From the NCBI RefSeq assembly GCF_018332715.1, contig NZ_BOQP01000049.1, positions 62,001-126,000 on the forward strand: a stretch of 64,000 nucleotides of DNA, given 5' to 3'. The position numbers and the translations under genes are program-made. How positions within the stretch are numbered: position 1 is the first letter of the stretch; each line of letters starts with the position of its first letter. Under the pieces are notes generated by a model, which had not been told where the DNA came from, ran no database searches, and saw nothing but the letters and a program-made list of their open reading frames with translations. Of this stretch, positions 35,636 through 44,188 are shown piece after piece. The stretch is from Winogradskya consettensis (GTDB taxonomy: Bacteria > Actinomycetota > Actinomycetes > Mycobacteriales > Micromonosporaceae).

Positions 35636-35642
35636 CGTTCCT

Positions 35643-35674
35643 GCCCGGGGCGCCCTTGCCGCGGCGTCCCGGGC
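35643..35674. terminator. Bidirectional hairpin between the two gamma-glutamyltransferase genes
   Basis: GCCCGGGGCGCC (35643-35654) pairs with GGCGTCCCGGGC (35663-35674) with a single G-U pair and an 8-base loop. It sits between two convergent genes. Confidence 0.65.
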
Positions 35675-35730
35675 CCTGCGTAACTGCCCTGCCAGCCGGT
35701 CGTTCTCGGCCGGCGTGGCCCCGCTCCGGT

Positions 35731-37626
35731 CTACCTGCCGGCGGCGTAGCCCTGCATCCCGCGGGGGTTCGCGGCTGCGGAGAGCAGGCCGGTCTCCGGG
35801 TCGCGCAGGACGGCGGACAACCGGCCCAGACTCCACGGCCCGGCAACCGTGACGTCATGCCCGCGCCGGCGTAGACCCTCGATCACGTCGTCGCCCAGAC
35901 GGTCCTCGACGACCACGCCCTTCGGCGTCCAGTGCCGCGGCCAGAACGACTGGGCGACGGCCGTGGTGTGGAACATCGGCGCCTCGATCGCCTCCTGCGG
36001 GTCGTATCCACCCACGAGCGTGCGCAGCAGATAGACGAGCTGCCACTGGTCCTGCTGATCCCCGCCGGGCGACCCCAGCGCGGAGACCGCCACGCCGTTC
36101 CTGCTGAGAACCGTCGGCGACAACGTCGTGCGCGGACGTCTGCCGGGTGCGAGGGCGGACGGGCTCGCCGGGTCCAGCCAGGTCATCTGCAACCGGGTCC
36201 CGAGACAGAACCCCAGCTCCGGGATCGTCGGGTTCGACTGCAACCAGCCACCCGACGGCGTCGCCGACACCATGTTGCCGTGCCGGTCCACCACGTCGAT
36301 GTGCGAGGTGTCGCCCTTGGTCACACCGGTCGGCCGTACGGTGGGCTCACCCGTGCCCGTACCCTCCGGCTCTCCGGTTCCTGCACTTCTCAACGGCGGA
36401 CGGTACGGCTCGACTCCCCGGATCACGCCGGGCCGCCACACCCCGGACGCCTCGCCGGTGATCAGGGCAGCGCGCGACCTGGCGTACTCAGGGGTGAGAA
36501 GTTGCCGTAGCAGTTCATGGTTGTCCGCGGCATCGCCGTAGTACGCATCCCGGTCGGCCATCGCGAGCTTGAGCGCCTCGACGACGTTGTGCACCCCGAT
36601 CTCCGTCGACGGATCAAGCTCGGCATCACCAAAGGTGTCAAGAATCGCCAACGCCTGAAGCAGAACCGGCCCCTGCGCCCAGAACGAGGCCTTGGCCACG
36701 ATGTGCCCGCGAAACTCGATCTCCAACGGCTCCTCAGTCACGACCACAAAGTCCGCAAAATCCGCCGCCTCGATCACCCCGGCATAGTCACCACCGTCGG
36801 AATGCCGATGAACCCGCCCCGCAAACGCAGCCGCCGCATCCGCCACGAACCCCGTCTTCCACTCCCGCAGCACCCCGTCAATCCGCGCAGCCCTCCCCGC
36901 GTCGGGGTCGGCGCTCCTCCCGCCGGTCGCCACGTCGCCGGCCGCCTCGACCAGGCGCCGGAGCGTCCGCGCGTAGGCCGGAAGCTTCATCACGTCCCCG
37001 GCAGCCGGCACCTCCCCGTCGACCAGCCACGTCGCCGCGGAACTCGGCCAATGCTCCTGAAAATGGCCCGCCATCGTCGCGACGGTCCGCGCCGCCGCCG
37101 GCCCGAGAGGCTGCCCCACCTCGGCATAGTGAATCGCATACGCGAGCACATCGGCGACATCCCAGCTCCCGTGCTCCCGCAACATCCACAGCCACGCCTC
37201 AACAGCCCCCGGCACAGCCGCAGCCAACGCCCCGGACCCAGGAACCGCCGAAAGCCCCTCCCCGAGATAGTGCTCAACCGTCGCCCGCCGCGGCGCCGGC
37301 CCCTGCCCCCCGACAACAGCCACCTCCGCCCCGGCAGGCGCGACCATCGCCACCATGTCCCCGCCCGCCCCATTGAGATGCGGCTCGACCACATGCATGA
37401 CAAACCCCGCCGCCACCGCCGCATCGAACGCGTTCCCACCACGCTCGAGAACCGCCTGCGCCACCGCGGTCGCCACCCAGTGGGTAGTCGCCGCCATCCC
37501 GAACGACCCCTGCAACAACGGCCGCCCCAACTGCCCGGCCGCCCTGACAAACTCCGAGTCCTCCCGCATCGAAGCGACACTAGACCGCCGCAGCGACGGT
37601 GAGGGCGCCCACGGCCGGGTTGCCAT
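35731..37626 (-). CDS. Cytosolic gamma-glutamyltransferase-family protein (YwrD-like)
   Basis: A 631-residue Ntn-hydrolase of a different subgroup from its convergent neighbour. It lacks a signal peptide and opens with the subgroup motif GSFGMAATTHWVATAVAQ, then ERGGNAFDAAVAAGF and VVEPHLNGAGGDMV. The expected autocleavage/nucleophile Thr is T440 in KGDTSHIDVVD. LGSPGGDQQ replaces the GSPGG oxyanion loop region. Related proteins act on gamma-glutamyl or other N-acyl substrates and are poorly characterised. ATG 37626 is used, as ATG 37569 is also possible and neither has a good ribosome site. Confidence 0.88.
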   Translation of the reverse strand: MATRPWAPSPSLRRSSVASMREDSEFVRAAGQLGRPLLQGSFGMAATTHWVATAVAQAVLERGGNAFDAAVAAGFVMHVVEPHLNGAGGDMVAMVAPAGAEVAVVGGQGPAPRRATVEHYLGEGLSAVPGSGALAAAVPGAVEAWLWMLREHGSWDVADVLAYAIHYAEVGQPLGPAAARTVATMAGHFQEHWPSSAATWLVDGEVPAAGDVMKLPAYARTLRRLVEAAGDVATGGRSADPDAGRAARIDGVLREWKTGFVADAAAAFAGRVHRHSDGGDYAGVIEAADFADFVVVTEEPLEIEFRGHIVAKASFWAQGPVLLQALAILDTFGDAELDPSTEIGVHNVVEALKLAMADRDAYYGDAADNHELLRQLLTPEYARSRAALITGEASGVWRPGVIRGVEPYRPPLRSAGTGEPEGTGTGEPTVRPTGVTKGDTSHIDVVDRHGNMVSATPSGGWLQSNPTIPELGFCLGTRLQMTWLDPASPSALAPGRRPRTTLSPTVLSRNGVAVSALGSPGGDQQDQWQLVYLLRTLVGGYDPQEAIEAPMFHTTAVAQSFWPRHWTPKGVVVEDRLGDDVIEGLRRRGHDVTVAGPWSLGRLSAVLRDPETGLLSAAANPRGMQGYAAGR

Positions 37627-37654
37627 CGACGCAATGCATGTGAAAACTTGACTT

Positions 37655-38672
37655 ATGCCTAGCTGTCACGAATCCAGTGCCGACGAGTTCGATCGCCGCG
37701 AGTCTCCTTTGAGTCTGCGGCGGCCCCACACGCCTGCACTGCGTCGGCGTTTCTCAGCCGACCTATTCCCGCATTGAGAACGGTGACCCGGACCCTGAAG
37801 GGTGGCGAGCTCATTCGACTCGCGGACTGCTTCGGTATTCGCGCGGCCGCGATCACCGGGCTGGCCGTGGTGCGCGAGCGTGCCTCAGTCGCGGCTCGGG
37901 CGAAGGGGGACGCGTCTATGGCAACAGTGCGCGAACGTCTCTATGCCTATCTGGAGCTGGACTCATACCTGACGGGCCAGGGAATTCCCGGGGAGCCGCG
38001 CGGAAACGGGAAGCGTGCTCTGCGGCCGGCTGATCAGATCCGGGCCGAACGTGGACTGGGCGACAGCCCCGTCAAGGACATGTATGAGTTCGTGCACGTC
38101 ACCGAGGGCATCGACGTGATCAGCATGCAGGCGCCGGACGCAGGACACGGCATCTCCATGTGCGACCCGGTAACCGGTCGCGTCGTGATCGCGGTCGTGA
38201 CGACCTCGCATGTCATCTGCTCCTCCCGCTGAACGCTGTGCGGCGCCGATTTCCCTCCGGCAGCCGCCTTGCCCTCTCGGATCTTTCCGCCCTGGTCCAG
38301 GAGTTCGAAGTGTCGCCACACATGGCTGCGACTCAACTGCGCAGGCTCGACCTGATCGATGCAGGCACGTATTCGATCTGGAGCGCACGGTCCGCGGCGA
38401 GCCTGGCGATGACATTCGGCTGGGCCAGCCAATATCGCAGCCTCGCTACGGACTCATCGACTCCCAGGTCGCCGCAGGCCCTGATGACCCGGGCAGTCGA
38501 GGACTACCGGCGTGAGGTTCTCAGCATCCAAGAGCTGGCCTCCTGGTACGGCCAGGGCTCGGACCGTCTCCAGGAGGAGCTCGGCCCACCGCACCCGGCC
38601 GATGAGATCGACGAGTGGGACGACGACGCCCCGCTCTTCCCCGACGATGAGCCGAGGAGCCCGGCCTTGTGA
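37655..38672 (+). pseudogene. Decayed XRE-HTH/ImmA-IrrE metallopeptidase fusion
   Basis: Pieces of one gene are spread over different frames. A possible start is ATG 37655 (then SSADEFDRRE). At about 37745-37790 one frame reads VSQPTYSRIENGDPDPE, the third helix of an XRE helix-turn-helix. A frameshift leads to GGELIRLADCFGI and then MATVRERLYAYLELDSYL (37918 on) and IRAERGLGDSPVKDMYEFV with GIDVISMQAP, HGISMCDP and GRVVIAV, the N-terminal half of an ImmA/IrrE protein. There the sequence jumps, in another frame, to DDLACHLLLPLNAVRRRF and VSPHMAATQLRRL, the C-terminal half. The 35-45 residues that should hold the HExxH zinc site are deleted. Functional loss is therefore almost certain. Confidence 0.75.
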
Positions 38673-38990
38673 GCGTGCCGTTCGGACCGTTTGGACAACA
38701 CTGAAGGCTTCGCACCGCGTTGACATTCTGCCCGACGAACTCACCGACCCTCGTTTTTCGAATGCGGTCACCATGGTTGCTGGCATGCCCGCCCGGGATC
38801 GTATCCGCAACAAAACGAGCCCTCAGTTTTTGTTCAGGAGGGCCACGACGTGTTCGTTCTGATCGATGATGGCGACGGGCGTCTGCGAGCAGGCCGGGAG
38901 GCTCGATGGCTGCGCGAGCAAGGGCACGGGAATCGTTGGTGCTCTGGTCCACGCGCCGGGTGTTGCAGGAGGCGGGCCGGCGCGACGGCG
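38670..38990 (+). pseudogene. Decayed downstream partner of the XRE/ImmA gene
   Basis: The upstream stop TTGTGA contains GTG 38670, which begins SVPFGPFGQH and ends after a few codons. A neighbouring frame then reads LKASHRVDILPDELTDPRFSN and continues for about 35 codons. A return to the first frame gives EPSVFVQEGHDVFVLIDDGD and RLRAGREARWLREQGHG, and a further shift gives ESLVLWSTRRVLQEAGRRDG. Each piece looks protein-like and they are in the right order, so this is probably one gene broken by several frameshifts. It was translationally coupled to the XRE/ImmA gene. I do not recognise the family; a toxin or nuclease partner would fit the context but is inference. Confidence 0.5.
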
Positions 38991-39017
38991 CCGTGGGCCG
39001 AGGACGTCGGGTGGTTT

Positions 39018-41210
39018 TCAGCGGGCGTCGAGGGGGAGTTTGACCAGGACTGTTGTGCCGGGGCCCTCGTGGGGGACCAGTTCGACGGTGCCGTGGTGGC
39101 GTTGGACGACCGCGCGGCTCAGGGTCAGGCCCAGGCCGCTGCCGGGGATGGCGCGGTCGCGGGCTCTGCTCGTACGGTAGAGGCCGGTGAACATTTTGTC
39201 CCGTTCGTCGGGGGAGACGCCGATGCCGGTGTCGGCGACGGCCAGTTCCGCGCAGCGTCCCGTCACGCGGAGGGTGACCGTGATGCGGCCGCCGTCGGGG
39301 CTGTATTTGACCGCGTTGCCGAGCAGGTTGTCGACCACCTGGCGGAGTCGTTTGCGGTCGCCGGGGAGGATCAGCTCGGTGGGGAGGTCGGTGGCGATCG
39401 TCAGCGGCTCACCTGCAACAGCTTCCCGCGTACGGTCAACTGCTTCTTGCACCACCTCGGCCAGGTCCAAGGGGGTGAGGTGCACGTTGGCGTGGCCGGT
39501 GTCGAGCGCGGAGAGCTCGAGCAGCTCGGTGATGATGTGCCGCAGCTGGGTGGTGTTGCGGTCGATCACCTCGAGCATGGCCGGGCCGTCCTCGGCCAGC
39601 GTGCGGGCGTCCGCCTCGCGCAGCAGCTCCGTGTAGGCGCCGATCGAGGTCAGGGGCGTACGCAGCTCGTGGCCGATCAGGGCCAGATACTCGTTCTTCG
39701 TCCGGGTCAGTTGTCGCTGCAGGTCCTCGACGAGCCGGCGCTCGACGAACTGGCCGATGTGCGCGACTATCCCGGACATCAGCGCGACCAGTTCGTCGTC
39801 GGCGTTCTCGGCGCTGCCCGCGAAGACGGTGAGCACGCCGAACGCTTCCAGGCCGTGCCGCACCGGGATGGCCAGCGCGGCGTGCAGCTGGGACTCGGCG
39901 GCGGTCTCGGGGGAGATCAGGCTCTGCGGGCTGCCGACGTCGCGGATCCACAGCGGTTTCCCGGCCTGCCAGGCGCGGCCGGCGAGGCCCACACCGTACG
40001 GAAGCTCGGCCGGGACCTCGATCTCGGCCTCCCAGCCCGGGGCGCTCCACTGCGCCGCCGACCGGATCACCGCGGTCTCGGCGGCCTCCGACGCGGAGTC
40101 GTCCACCAGCCACAACTCGGCATGCGTCCAGCCCAGGGTGCGGACGATGGCCTCCAGCACGCGCGGGCCCGCCGCCTCGATGCCCGGCGCGTCGGCCAGC
40201 GCGGTGATGACGCTGAGCTCACAGGTGCGGAACCGTTCCGCGCGCTTGCGGCGGGTGACGTCCTGCACGGCCTGGACTGCTCCGAGCGTACGTCCATCGG
40301 GTCCGATGATCGGCTGGGCGTCAACGATGTAGTGGCGTGCGGGCCGGCCCCGGCCATGCACGATCAGTTCGTCCCCGCGCAGCTTCTCGCCCCGCAAAGC
40401 CCGCAGCAATGTGATGTCGTCATGCCCGAGCGGCTCGCCCTGCGCATCCGTGAGCCCCGCCACGGTCGCGTTCTCGCCGAGGTTCTGGGGCACCCGCGCA
40501 TCGCCCCACAGCTTGTGCATCCGCCGGTTGACCAGCACGATCTTGCCGTCCGCGTCGCAGGCGGTGACCCCGTCGTGCAGGCTGTCGAGCACCGCGTCGA
40601 GAAAACGCCGCTGCCGGTCGACCTCGTAACGCGCCAGCTGCTCGGTGATGAGCAACGTCCCGACCTTGGCGGCCTCGTCGACGGCGGCCAGGTCCTCGGC
40701 GCTCCATCGGCGGGGGCCGGCCTCGAAGGCGCAGCACACGCCGAGGACGGTGCCCTGGTCGTCGAGGATCGGGCGGCCCAGGAACGCGCCGGGGCGGCGG
40801 CTCGCGCCCTTCGGCAGCATCACCGAGCCGCGCGGGTCGGCCGCGAGATCGTCGATGACCACTTCGCGGCCCAGCGTGACCACCAGGCCGGAGAGGCTGT
40901 TCGCGATGGGGATGTCGGCGATGACCTCGCGCGGGGTCTCCAGGCCGTACTCGCCGTACAGCCGCAGGCGGTCACCCTCCACAAAATGCACGAGGCCGCA
41001 GCGGGCCTGGACGGAGCGGGCGAGCAGGGCGGCGAGGTGATCTGCCGCGCCGCTGGTCAGAACGCCGCGATGCAACTTCGGGCTGTGCTCCGGCTTTTGC
41101 GCGCTGTGCTCCGGTTTTCGCGCGTCGGTGCCGCGTTCGTCGGCGGTGGTGCGTGCCTCGGCGCTTTCGCGGGACGAGATGCGCTCGAGGTCAAGATCGC
41201 TTCGTGGCAT
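39018..41210 (-). CDS. Soluble sensor histidine kinase (GAF-PAS-GAF-HisKA-HATPase)
   Basis: A 730-residue kinase without membrane helices. A disordered N-terminus contains a short repeat (KPEHSAQKPEHS). GAF1 spans about 50-190, PAS about 200-315 (SLHDGVTACDADGKIVLVN), and GAF2 about 335-480. HisKA has the phospho-acceptor H514 in GHELRTPLTSI, and HATPase_c has N box DNLLGNAVKYS, G1 DTGIG and G2 GSGLGLT. ATG 41210 follows GGAGG. There is no response regulator next to it, so it is an orphan kinase that probably senses a cytosolic small molecule, redox state or light. It is convergent with the decayed XRE/ImmA locus. Confidence 0.93.
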   Translation of the reverse strand: MPRSDLDLERISSRESAEARTTADERGTDARKPEHSAQKPEHSPKLHRGVLTSGAADHLAALLARSVQARCGLVHFVEGDRLRLYGEYGLETPREVIADIPIANSLSGLVVTLGREVVIDDLAADPRGSVMLPKGASRRPGAFLGRPILDDQGTVLGVCCAFEAGPRRWSAEDLAAVDEAAKVGTLLITEQLARYEVDRQRRFLDAVLDSLHDGVTACDADGKIVLVNRRMHKLWGDARVPQNLGENATVAGLTDAQGEPLGHDDITLLRALRGEKLRGDELIVHGRGRPARHYIVDAQPIIGPDGRTLGAVQAVQDVTRRKRAERFRTCELSVITALADAPGIEAAGPRVLEAIVRTLGWTHAELWLVDDSASEAAETAVIRSAAQWSAPGWEAEIEVPAELPYGVGLAGRAWQAGKPLWIRDVGSPQSLISPETAAESQLHAALAIPVRHGLEAFGVLTVFAGSAENADDELVALMSGIVAHIGQFVERRLVEDLQRQLTRTKNEYLALIGHELRTPLTSIGAYTELLREADARTLAEDGPAMLEVIDRNTTQLRHIITELLELSALDTGHANVHLTPLDLAEVVQEAVDRTREAVAGEPLTIATDLPTELILPGDRKRLRQVVDNLLGNAVKYSPDGGRITVTLRVTGRCAELAVADTGIGVSPDERDKMFTGLYRTSRARDRAIPGSGLGLTLSRAVVQRHHGTVELVPHEGPGTTVLVKLPLDAR

Positions 41211-41309
41211 GCTCCGACCTCCGCATCCCAGCCTACGGGAACGAAAGCGATAAAACAGGCAAATCGCCTAGTCGTGCGGGGCCTCAGCGCGGGGTCTCAG
41301 TGCGGGGCT

Positions 41310-41996
41310 TCAGCGCCGTCGGTAGACAAGATCAAAGATCTCACGGCCGGCTTGTACGCCACGCTGCTCGAACTTCGTGACCGGCCGATGCTGCGGGCGG
41401 GGAGCGTACCCGTCGAAGGTGTTCTCCAGGCCGGGATCGGCGTCCAAGGTCTCCGCCATCGCCTCGGCGTAATGCGCCCAATCCGTCGCGCAATGCAGCG
41501 TGCCACCCGGCCGCAGCCGCTCCCGCAACAGCGCGACATAGGCGGGCTGAATGAGCCGCCGCTTGTGATGCCGCGCCTTCGGCCACGGATCAGGAAAGAA
41601 GGAATGAACGGCGTCGAGACTGCCCGGCGCGATCCGGCGCACCAACTCGATGGCGTCACCATGCGCCACCCGCACATTCGTCAGCCCCTGCTCCCCGACA
41701 AGGGCCAGCAGATTCCCGATCCCCGGCGTATGCACCTCAACCCCGAGATAATCCCGCCCAGGATCGGCCGCCGCCATCATCGCGGTCCCCTCACCCATCC
41801 CGAAACCAATCTCGAGTACGCCCGGAGCCCGCCTCCCGAACAGTTCCGTCAGATCGATCGGAGTCCGGTCCCCGTCCTCGATCGTGATCCCCAGCGTGGG
41901 CCACAACTCGGCAAACGCATCAGCATGCCGATTCCCCATCCGCCCCCGCCGGGGATGAAAGGTCCGGATATGCCGTTCAGCAGTCGTCTCACTCAT
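41310..41996 (-). CDS. trmB: tRNA (guanine(46)-N7)-methyltransferase TrmB
   Basis: A 228-residue SAM-dependent methyltransferase that makes m7G46 in the variable loop of tRNAs. The SAM site is VLEIGFGMGEGTAMMA, then DYLGVEVHTPGIGNLL. The TrmB signature follows: SFFPDPWPKARHHKRRLI, HCATDWAHYAEAM and a C-terminal RPVTKFEQRG. The length is normal. An N-terminal RTFHPRRGRMG matches actinobacterial members. It lies 59 bp downstream of the beta-propeller gene on the same strand. Confidence 0.96.
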   Translation of the reverse strand: MSETTAERHIRTFHPRRGRMGNRHADAFAELWPTLGITIEDGDRTPIDLTELFGRRAPGVLEIGFGMGEGTAMMAAADPGRDYLGVEVHTPGIGNLLALVGEQGLTNVRVAHGDAIELVRRIAPGSLDAVHSFFPDPWPKARHHKRRLIQPAYVALLRERLRPGGTLHCATDWAHYAEAMAETLDADPGLENTFDGYAPRPQHRPVTKFEQRGVQAGREIFDLVYRRR

Positions 41997-42055
41997 CAGA
42001 GCGCCAACGATAGTGCCTACCCCTCGGGCCGCCCGAGCGCCTACTTCCCGTGCTG

Positions 42056-43099
42056 TTACTTCCCGGGCTGCACGCTCGGCTGCGACCCCCGGTGGAACGC
42101 GACCCGGCCGCCCCCGTCGAGGTCCACGATCATCACCCAGGACCCACCCTTGAAACTCCCGGTGACAACACCCCGCGACTCATCCAGATACGCGAACTCC
42201 CGGTCCTGCGCCACCCCGACATCCCGCCGAACCCCGCTCACGGTGTCGTACTCGACCACATGCAACGCCCGTTTCCCCCTCTCATACGCGGTCCAAGCCA
42301 GCCGCCCCCCATCACCACGCCAACTGGGCACCACAGCAAACCCAGCATTCTCCAACCCCCCACCGCCGTACGCCGCGACGGTCCTCTCCCCGCCGGAGGC
42401 AACATCCCCGACGCTGAGGCAGGAGTCGTACACCGATTCGCAGTCCCCGCCCCGAAAAGCGACCTTGCTCCCGTCGGGCGACCAGGCAACAGCGTCATCA
42501 ACCCGCAGCCGCTCCTTGACCGACCCCCCGGTCTTGGCGGCTACCACAGGCTCCGGCGGCAATTGCTCACCCCGGCAGTAACTGGGAAACAACACCTCAG
42601 GAACCGCACCACGCTCGGTGGCCGAGATCGCATAGACCCCCGGCCCACCGGAACACGAAACCGACGAAAACGCGATCGACTCCCCATCAGGCGCCCAACT
42701 CGGCCCCGAAGCAGCCCGGCTGGTCACCCGGCGCTTACCCGTCCCATCAGCCTTCATGGTCCACAACTGAGACCCCTTCAGCGCAGCGATCAACTCCCCG
42801 TCAGGAGACCACCGCGGCCGTGACCACCCCCGCCCGCCGGCCACCCTGACCTCAGCCTTTCCCCTGCTGACGAACACGCTCCCGTCCCGCACGTAAGCAA
42901 CCAACGTCTTGAGCGCCCGCGCACTATCAACCGCGGCGCTGTTCCCGACAGCCGAGACCCCGCTCCGGCCGGCAGGCATTTTGCCTCCTGCAGCCGCCGC
43001 GCCAGCTCCGGCCGCTCCCGCCCCACCAAATCCGGCCGCACCAACTCCAGCCCCGGCAACCCCCGCCACCAGAACCGCGACCAACCGACCAACCCGCAT
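42056..43099 (-). CDS. Secreted TolB-like beta-propeller protein
   Basis: A 347-residue exported protein. ATG 43099 gives a signal peptide (MRVGRLVAVLVAGVAGAGVGA) followed by a Gly/Ala linker. The rest is built of TolB/WD40-like PD40 repeats with the motif (W/A)SPDG: RWSPDGELIA, SWAPDGESIA, AWSPDGSKVA and SWRGDGGRLA. Cys pairs may form disulphides. Such propellers usually bind peptides or other proteins at the cell surface. The codon/GC pattern of the 5' end is very G-rich and the frame continues 40 codons upstream into the repeat-rich gap, but without protein-like content. Confidence 0.82.
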   Translation of the reverse strand: MRVGRLVAVLVAGVAGAGVGAAGFGGAGAAGAGAAAAGGKMPAGRSGVSAVGNSAAVDSARALKTLVAYVRDGSVFVSRGKAEVRVAGGRGWSRPRWSPDGELIAALKGSQLWTMKADGTGKRRVTSRAASGPSWAPDGESIAFSSVSCSGGPGVYAISATERGAVPEVLFPSYCRGEQLPPEPVVAAKTGGSVKERLRVDDAVAWSPDGSKVAFRGGDCESVYDSCLSVGDVASGGERTVAAYGGGGLENAGFAVVPSWRGDGGRLAWTAYERGKRALHVVEYDTVSGVRRDVGVAQDREFAYLDESRGVVTGSFKGGSWVMIVDLDGGGRVAFHRGSQPSVQPGK

Positions 43100-43356
43100 T
43101 CCCCACGCCCCCCGACGCCGTACCCACCTACATCGCAGACATCGTCGCAACCAGCCTGCACCTAAGAACTTCCGCGACCGAAACCAAAGCAAATCCCCAC
43201 CTTTCAGCCACTCCCGCACCCCGCCCGGACGACACCGAACGGCTGACCGTGGGCGTCGGCTGCGGGTGAGCGGAGTTTCTGGCGTTGGGTTGGTGCTGCT
43301 CGGTCACCCGACCGGCGGCCACCGAACACACGCAGCGGCGTGGGCGGCGCGGCGCG

Positions 43357-43480
43357 CGGCGGGTGCGGTGCGCGGCGGGTGCGGCGCGCGGCGGGTGCGG
43401 TGCGCGGCGGGTGCGGTGCGCGGCGGGTGCGGTGCGCGGCGGGTGCGGTGCGCGGCAGGTGCGGTGCGCGGCGGGTGGGG
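43357..43480. repeat. 16-bp tandem repeat array (about 8 copies)
   Basis: The unit GGCGGGTGCGGTGCGC recurs with exact 16-bp spacing of its GGGT at 43361, 43377, 43393, 43409, 43425, 43441 and 43473; the copy at 43457 has AGGT. Copies differ by single bases. As 16 is not a multiple of three, the array is unlikely to be selected as coding sequence. Confidence 0.9.
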
Positions 43481-43724
43481 CGAGGCGGCGTGGCGCGGGG
43501 CTCATGAGCAGGTGGGTGGCACAAGGCGGCGTGGCGCGAGGCTCGTGGGCAGGCGGTGGCGCGAGGGTGCGTGTCGCGGGGGCGCATAGTGCGAGGCCGC
43601 GGGGCGTGGTGGCAGCCGTTGCGTTGAAGCCAGGCGGTCGGCGCGACGCCATGGCGGTGACGCCGCGCCGAGTCATCCCTTCCTCGTGCCGACCCGATGC
43701 CCACCTCGCGGCCCTGGCCTGCGG

Positions 43725-44060
43725 TCCAGCTCGGCTCGACCCAGTCCAGCTCGGCTCGACCCAGTCCAGCTCGGCTCGACCCAGTCCAGCTCGGCTCGAC
43801 CCAGGCCAGCTCGGCTCGACCCAGGCCAGCTCGGCCAGCTCGGCCAGCTCGGCCAGCCCGATAGCCCGGCCAGCCCGGCGGCCCGGCCAGCTCGGCCAGC
43901 TCGGCCAGCCCGATAGCCCGGCCAGCCCGGCGGCCCGGCCAGCCCGGCCAGCCCGATAGCCCGGCGGCCCGGCCAGCCCGGCGGCCCGGCCAATCCGACG
44001 GCCCAGTCAGCCCGACAGCCCGACGGCCCGACAGCTCGGCTCAGCCAAGCCCGGCAAAGG
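43725..44060. repeat. 20-bp tandem array grading into 8-9 bp CCAGC/CCCGG units
   Basis: Five 20-bp units TCCAGCTCGGCTCGACCCAG (43725-43824; the fifth begins with G) are followed by about 25 shorter units such as GCCAGCTCG, GCCAGCCCG, ATAGCCCG and GCGGCCCG up to about 44060. The short units form a higher-order pattern that repeats in blocks. The left edge of each 20-mer contains the same CCAGCTCGG core as the short units, so one array probably grew out of the other. Confidence 0.9.
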
Positions 44061-44188
44061 CCAGCCCAGCCGAGCCGAGCCCGGCCTCACCCACCCGCGG
44101 CGGGCCGGGGGACGGCGCGTCGCTGGCGGCTCGGGTGGGAGGGGGAAGGCTCCCGTGCCGGGCCGGGGAGGGTGGGTGAGGGGATCGG

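Larger units (their letters stand above)
43100..44188. other. 1.1 kb non-coding gap dominated by two minisatellites
   Basis: No convincing gene is present. All long frames here are low-complexity readings of tandem repeats. The stretch holds a 16-bp array (43357-43480), a less repetitive GC-rich part (43481-43724), and a 20-bp array that passes into 8-9 bp units (43725-44060). It lies between two minus-strand genes. Confidence 0.7.

Noticed and set aside
37627..39017. Possible insertion sequence explaining the decayed genes
   Set aside because: No transposase-like frame, terminal inverted repeats or target duplication could be seen; the breaks look like small deletions and frameshifts.
38850..42581. 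Plus-strand open frame of 1243 codons
   Set aside because: It runs antisense through the histidine kinase and trmB genes, whose motifs are complete. The product is low-complexity Arg/Gly/Val, typical of high-GC shadow frames.
43128..43959. Several frames across the minisatellites, both strands
   Set aside because: They translate tandem repeats whose unit lengths (16, 20, 8-9 bp) do not keep a reading frame; no protein-like segments.
43355..44060. Possible CRISPR array
   Set aside because: Units are contiguous without unique spacers and no cas genes are near.
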